From NCBI RefSeq assembly GCF_015704865.1, contig NZ_JADQTO010000001.1, positions 310,001-374,000 of the forward strand: a stretch of 64,000 nt of DNA. The letters run 5' to 3'. Position 1 is the first letter of the stretch; each line of letters starts with the position of its first letter. The position numbers were made by a program, and so were the translations under genes. The stretch comes from Actinoplanes aureus. GTDB taxonomy: Bacteria > Actinomycetota > Actinomycetes > Mycobacteriales > Micromonosporaceae. The notes beneath the pieces were generated by a model. The model saw only the letters and a list, made by a program, of their open reading frames with translations, was not told where the DNA came from and did not search any database. Shown one piece after another: positions 62,067 through 64,000 of the stretch.

Positions 62067-63436
62067 GCCGCAGGTGGGCGCGGCGCCGCGGGGGGGGCCG
62101 GGGGCGCCGCGACCGGGATGGACTGGGACTTCATGTTCTCGATGGTCGAGGTCTGGGCGGCCTTGAGCGCGTCGACCAGGGTGCCGCTGCCGGAGACGGC
62201 CTTCTTGAAGCCGTCGGAGGCGCTGGCGTAGGTGGAGGTCATCGTCGGGCCCCAGGTGAAGTCGGGCGCGACCTGGGTGGAGGCCTGCGCGAAGACATCG
62301 TAGATCTTCTGGCCGCCGTAGAACTCGACTCCGTCGGAGAGCGCGGGCAGCGAGGCGCCGGCCTTGGTCGCCGGGTAGAGGTTGGCCTCCTTGTTGAGCA
62401 GGGTCAGCGCCTCCTCGGAGGTGTTCAGCCAGAGCGCGAACTTCGCGGCCTCGTACGGGTGCTTCGAGCCCTTGAAGACCGCGGTGGACGAGCCGCCCCA
62501 GTTACCGGCGACGGTGCCGCCCGAGGTCCACTGCGGCATCGGGGCGACCGCCCACTTGCCGGACGTGTCCGGCGCGCCGGACATGATCGAGTTGGCGCCC
62601 CAGACCGCGGACACCCAGGTCCACGCCTTGCTGGTGTTGTACGCGTTGTCCCACTCGGTGGTCCACGGCGGCACCGTGGAGACCAGCTTCTTGTCGAGCA
62701 GGCCCTGCCAGTAGTTCGCCACCTTGGTGGTGTTCTCGTCGGCCAGGTTCACCGACCACTTGCTGCCGTCGTTGCCGAACCAGCGGCCGCCGGCCTGCCA
62801 GGCCAGACCCGCGAACTGGTTGATGTCGCTCTGCGAGAAGTTGGTGATGTAGCCGCCGGCCGTCTTCACCTTCTCGGCGGCCGCCGCGTACTCGTCCCAG
62901 GTGGTGGGGACGGCGATGCCGTTCTTCTCGAACAGGTCCTTGCGGTAGAACAGCGCCATCGGGCCGGCGTCCTGCGGCACGCCGTAGATCGAGTTCTCCT
63001 CACCGAAGGTGACCTGGTTCCAGGTCCACTCGACGAACTGGTCCTTCGCCGCGGTCACCTCTTGGCAGCCCGCGAGGTTCAGCAGGCCGTCCTGCACCCG
63101 GAAGCTGGGCAGCGCGTCGTACTCGATGTGGCCCAGGTCCGGCGCGTTGCCAGCCTTCAGCTGGTTGAAGAAGTTCTGGTACGTGCCGCCGTTGCCGTTC
63201 GGGCCGGTCTGCACCTTGACCTGGATGTTCGGGTTCTTGTCGTTCCAGGCCTTGACCACGGTCTCGATGCCGGGGATCCAGGTGGTGTAGTTCAGCGTGA
63301 CCGGTCCGGAGGACGGCGCGCAGCCGGCCGCCGCGCCGGTCGTCGCTTCCTCACCGCCGTCGCCGCCGGACGAGCAGGCGGCCAGGGCCAGGGCCGAGGT
63401 CAGCACGAGGCTGAGCGAGCGTATCGGGAAACGCAT
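61781..63436 (-). CDS. Sugar ABC transporter substrate-binding lipoprotein (run-on end)
   Basis: The conserved part, residues 1-444, is a normal binding protein: lipoprotein signal ending in LAAC, then VTLNYTTWIPGIETVVKAWNDKNP and a typical two-lobed fold. ATG 63436 is preferred because AGAGG lies 5-6 nt upstream; ATG 63442 is too close. The expected stop after MKSQSIPVAA (62105) is missing, and the frame runs another 108 codons, rich in Pro/Arg, over the alpha-galactosidase 5' end. It would capture an oligosaccharide such as melibiose or raffinose. Confidence 0.9.
   Translation of the reverse strand: MRFPIRSLSLVLTSALALAACSSGGDGGEEATTGAAAGCAPSSGPVTLNYTTWIPGIETVVKAWNDKNPNIQVKVQTGPNGNGGTYQNFFNQLKAGNAPDLGHIEYDALPSFRVQDGLLNLAGCQEVTAAKDQFVEWTWNQVTFGEENSIYGVPQDAGPMALFYRKDLFEKNGIAVPTTWDEYAAAAEKVKTAGGYITNFSQSDINQFAGLAWQAGGRWFGNDGSKWSVNLADENTTKVANYWQGLLDKKLVSTVPPWTTEWDNAYNTSKAWTWVSAVWGANSIMSGAPDTSGKWAVAPMPQWTSGGTVAGNWGGSSTAVFKGSKHPYEAAKFALWLNTSEEALTLLNKEANLYPATKAGASLPALSDGVEFYGGQKIYDVFAQASTQVAPDFTWGPTMTSTYASASDGFKKAVSGSGTLVDALKAAQTSTIENMKSQSIPVAAPPAPPAAPRPPAAWCPPAPLPYPRSSTGAPTWANAISRRSRTARFRRSRRARSTYPCAFLSCHPSKRDGPGGHRCPARPQPASGWSVLTLRTTPHQYGLRARTRRKR
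62054..62097. other. G7 and G8 homopolymer runs at the SBP/alpha-galactosidase junction
   Basis: A run of seven G at 62054-62060 and one of eight at 62090-62097 lie where the binding-protein stop and the alpha-galactosidase start are expected but missing. This may be an assembly error or a slippage site. Confidence 0.75.
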
Positions 63437-63452
63437 TTCCATCCTCTTTCTC

Positions 63453-64000
63453 TTATTTGACGGCGCCGGCGCCGAGGCCGTTGCGCCAGAAGCGTTGAAG
63501 CAGCAGGAACGCGATCACCAGCGGCACGATCGAGACGAGCGCGCCGACGAGCACCAACATGCGCAGCTCGGGAGCCTGGTTGACCTGGGTGTTCCAGGAG
63601 TAGAGGCCGAGCGTCACGGGGAAGAGCCGCTCCTCGCCGAGCATGATCAGCGGGAGCAGGAAGTTGTTCCAGACCGCGACGAAGTGGAACAGGAAGATGG
63701 TCACCAGGGCCGGGAACATCAGCTTGCTGGAGACCTGGAAGAACGTCCGGATCTCGCCTGAGCCGTCCAGGCGGGCCGCTTCGAGCAGCTCGTCCGGCAC
63801 GCTCGCGGTGGCGTAGATCCGGGCCAGGTAGACGCCGAACGGGTTGACCAGGCTGGGCAGGAAGACCGACCAGAAGGTGTTCGTCGCCTCGAACGAGCTG
63901 AAGATCAGGAACAGCGGGAGCGCGAGCGCGGTGGCCGGGACCAGCACGCCGCTGAGCACCACGTTGAAGATCGCTTCCCGGCCCGGGAAGCGGTACTTCG
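63453..64000 (-). CDS. MalG-type sugar ABC permease (partial)
   Basis: The C-terminal 182 residues of an inner-membrane permease; the frame is open beyond the window end. The EAA loop EAARLDGSGEIRTFFQVSSKLMFPAL, which contacts the ATPase, is intact. The end is FLLLQRFWRNGLGAGAVK. The binding-protein gene follows 16 bp downstream, so they share an operon. The order permease, binding protein, alpha-galactosidase is less common than binding protein first. Confidence 0.93.
   Translation of the reverse strand, partial: KYRFPGREAIFNVVLSGVLVPATALALPLFLIFSSFEATNTFWSVFLPSLVNPFGVYLARIYATASVPDELLEAARLDGSGEIRTFFQVSSKLMFPALVTIFLFHFVAVWNNFLLPLIMLGEERLFPVTLGLYSWNTQVNQAPELRMLVLVGALVSIVPLVIAFLLLQRFWRNGLGAGAVK

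Overview
The window is high-GC, gene-dense DNA from a filamentous or soil actinobacterium, most like Micromonosporaceae (Actinoplanes-type). I infer this from codon use, many GTG starts, leaderless-looking genes, stop/start overlaps (ATGA, GTGA), paired actinobacterial ParC/ParE, mycothiol/F420-type enzymes and many actinobacterial DUF families. It is chromosomal rather than plasmid or prophage. No rRNA, tRNA or CRISPR was seen.

Layout. 1-4.9 kb: tail of an oligopeptide/sugar ABC ATPase, a GH1 beta-glucosidase, an aldo/keto reductase, and a cupin/MarR pair divergent over two tandem operators. 5-12.2 kb: a BtrH-N/DUF4872 protein, topoisomerase IV-type parE-parC and a class III cyclase-like protein. 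12.4-25.9 kb: a regulatory block with a large LuxR-type ATPase regulator, DUF5995, an OmpR-type two-component system with a lipoprotein, an EEP-fold hydrolase, and two NarL-type two-component systems beside membrane proteins, each with conspicuous palindromes. 26-29.1 kb: a GST-like reductase, a MarR/EamA divergent pair and an NAD(P)-binding protein.

29.2-37.1 kb is a tight five-gene operon: SWIM-DUF5691 fusion, MoxR ATPase, DUF5682, a small protein and a MIDAS VWA protein. The MoxR/VWA pairing suggests a chaperone- or conflict-type complex. 38-45.8 kb holds three paralogous exported proteins with a shared two-cysteine C-terminal domain, interleaved with a subtilisin-like protease and a lower-GC surface protein with repeats. 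45.8-49.7 kb is a second coupled operon: NrtR-like Nudix regulator, a 24-codon Arg-rich micro-ORF joined by ATGA overlaps at both ends, a J-domain/pseudokinase, a VWA protein and a divergent PurA paralogue.

49.8-64 kb: a DUF1540 protein behind two iron-box-like sites, DUF6220 plus multicopper oxidase, two more S8 proteases paralogous to the first, a DUF5925-AAA ATPase, a deazaflavin reductase-like protein, a molybdopterin oxidoreductase/ferredoxin-reductase/DUF6510 operon, and a sugar ABC transporter with GH36 alpha-galactosidase whose junction looks damaged.

The most promising candidates for undescribed biology are the micro-ORF/J-pseudokinase/VWA/PurA operon, the SWIM-DUF5691/MoxR/DUF5682/VWA operon, and the three-paralogue exported family with its shared promoter-proximal 12-mer and neighbouring proteases. 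Domain names are from recognition by eye. No search was run.
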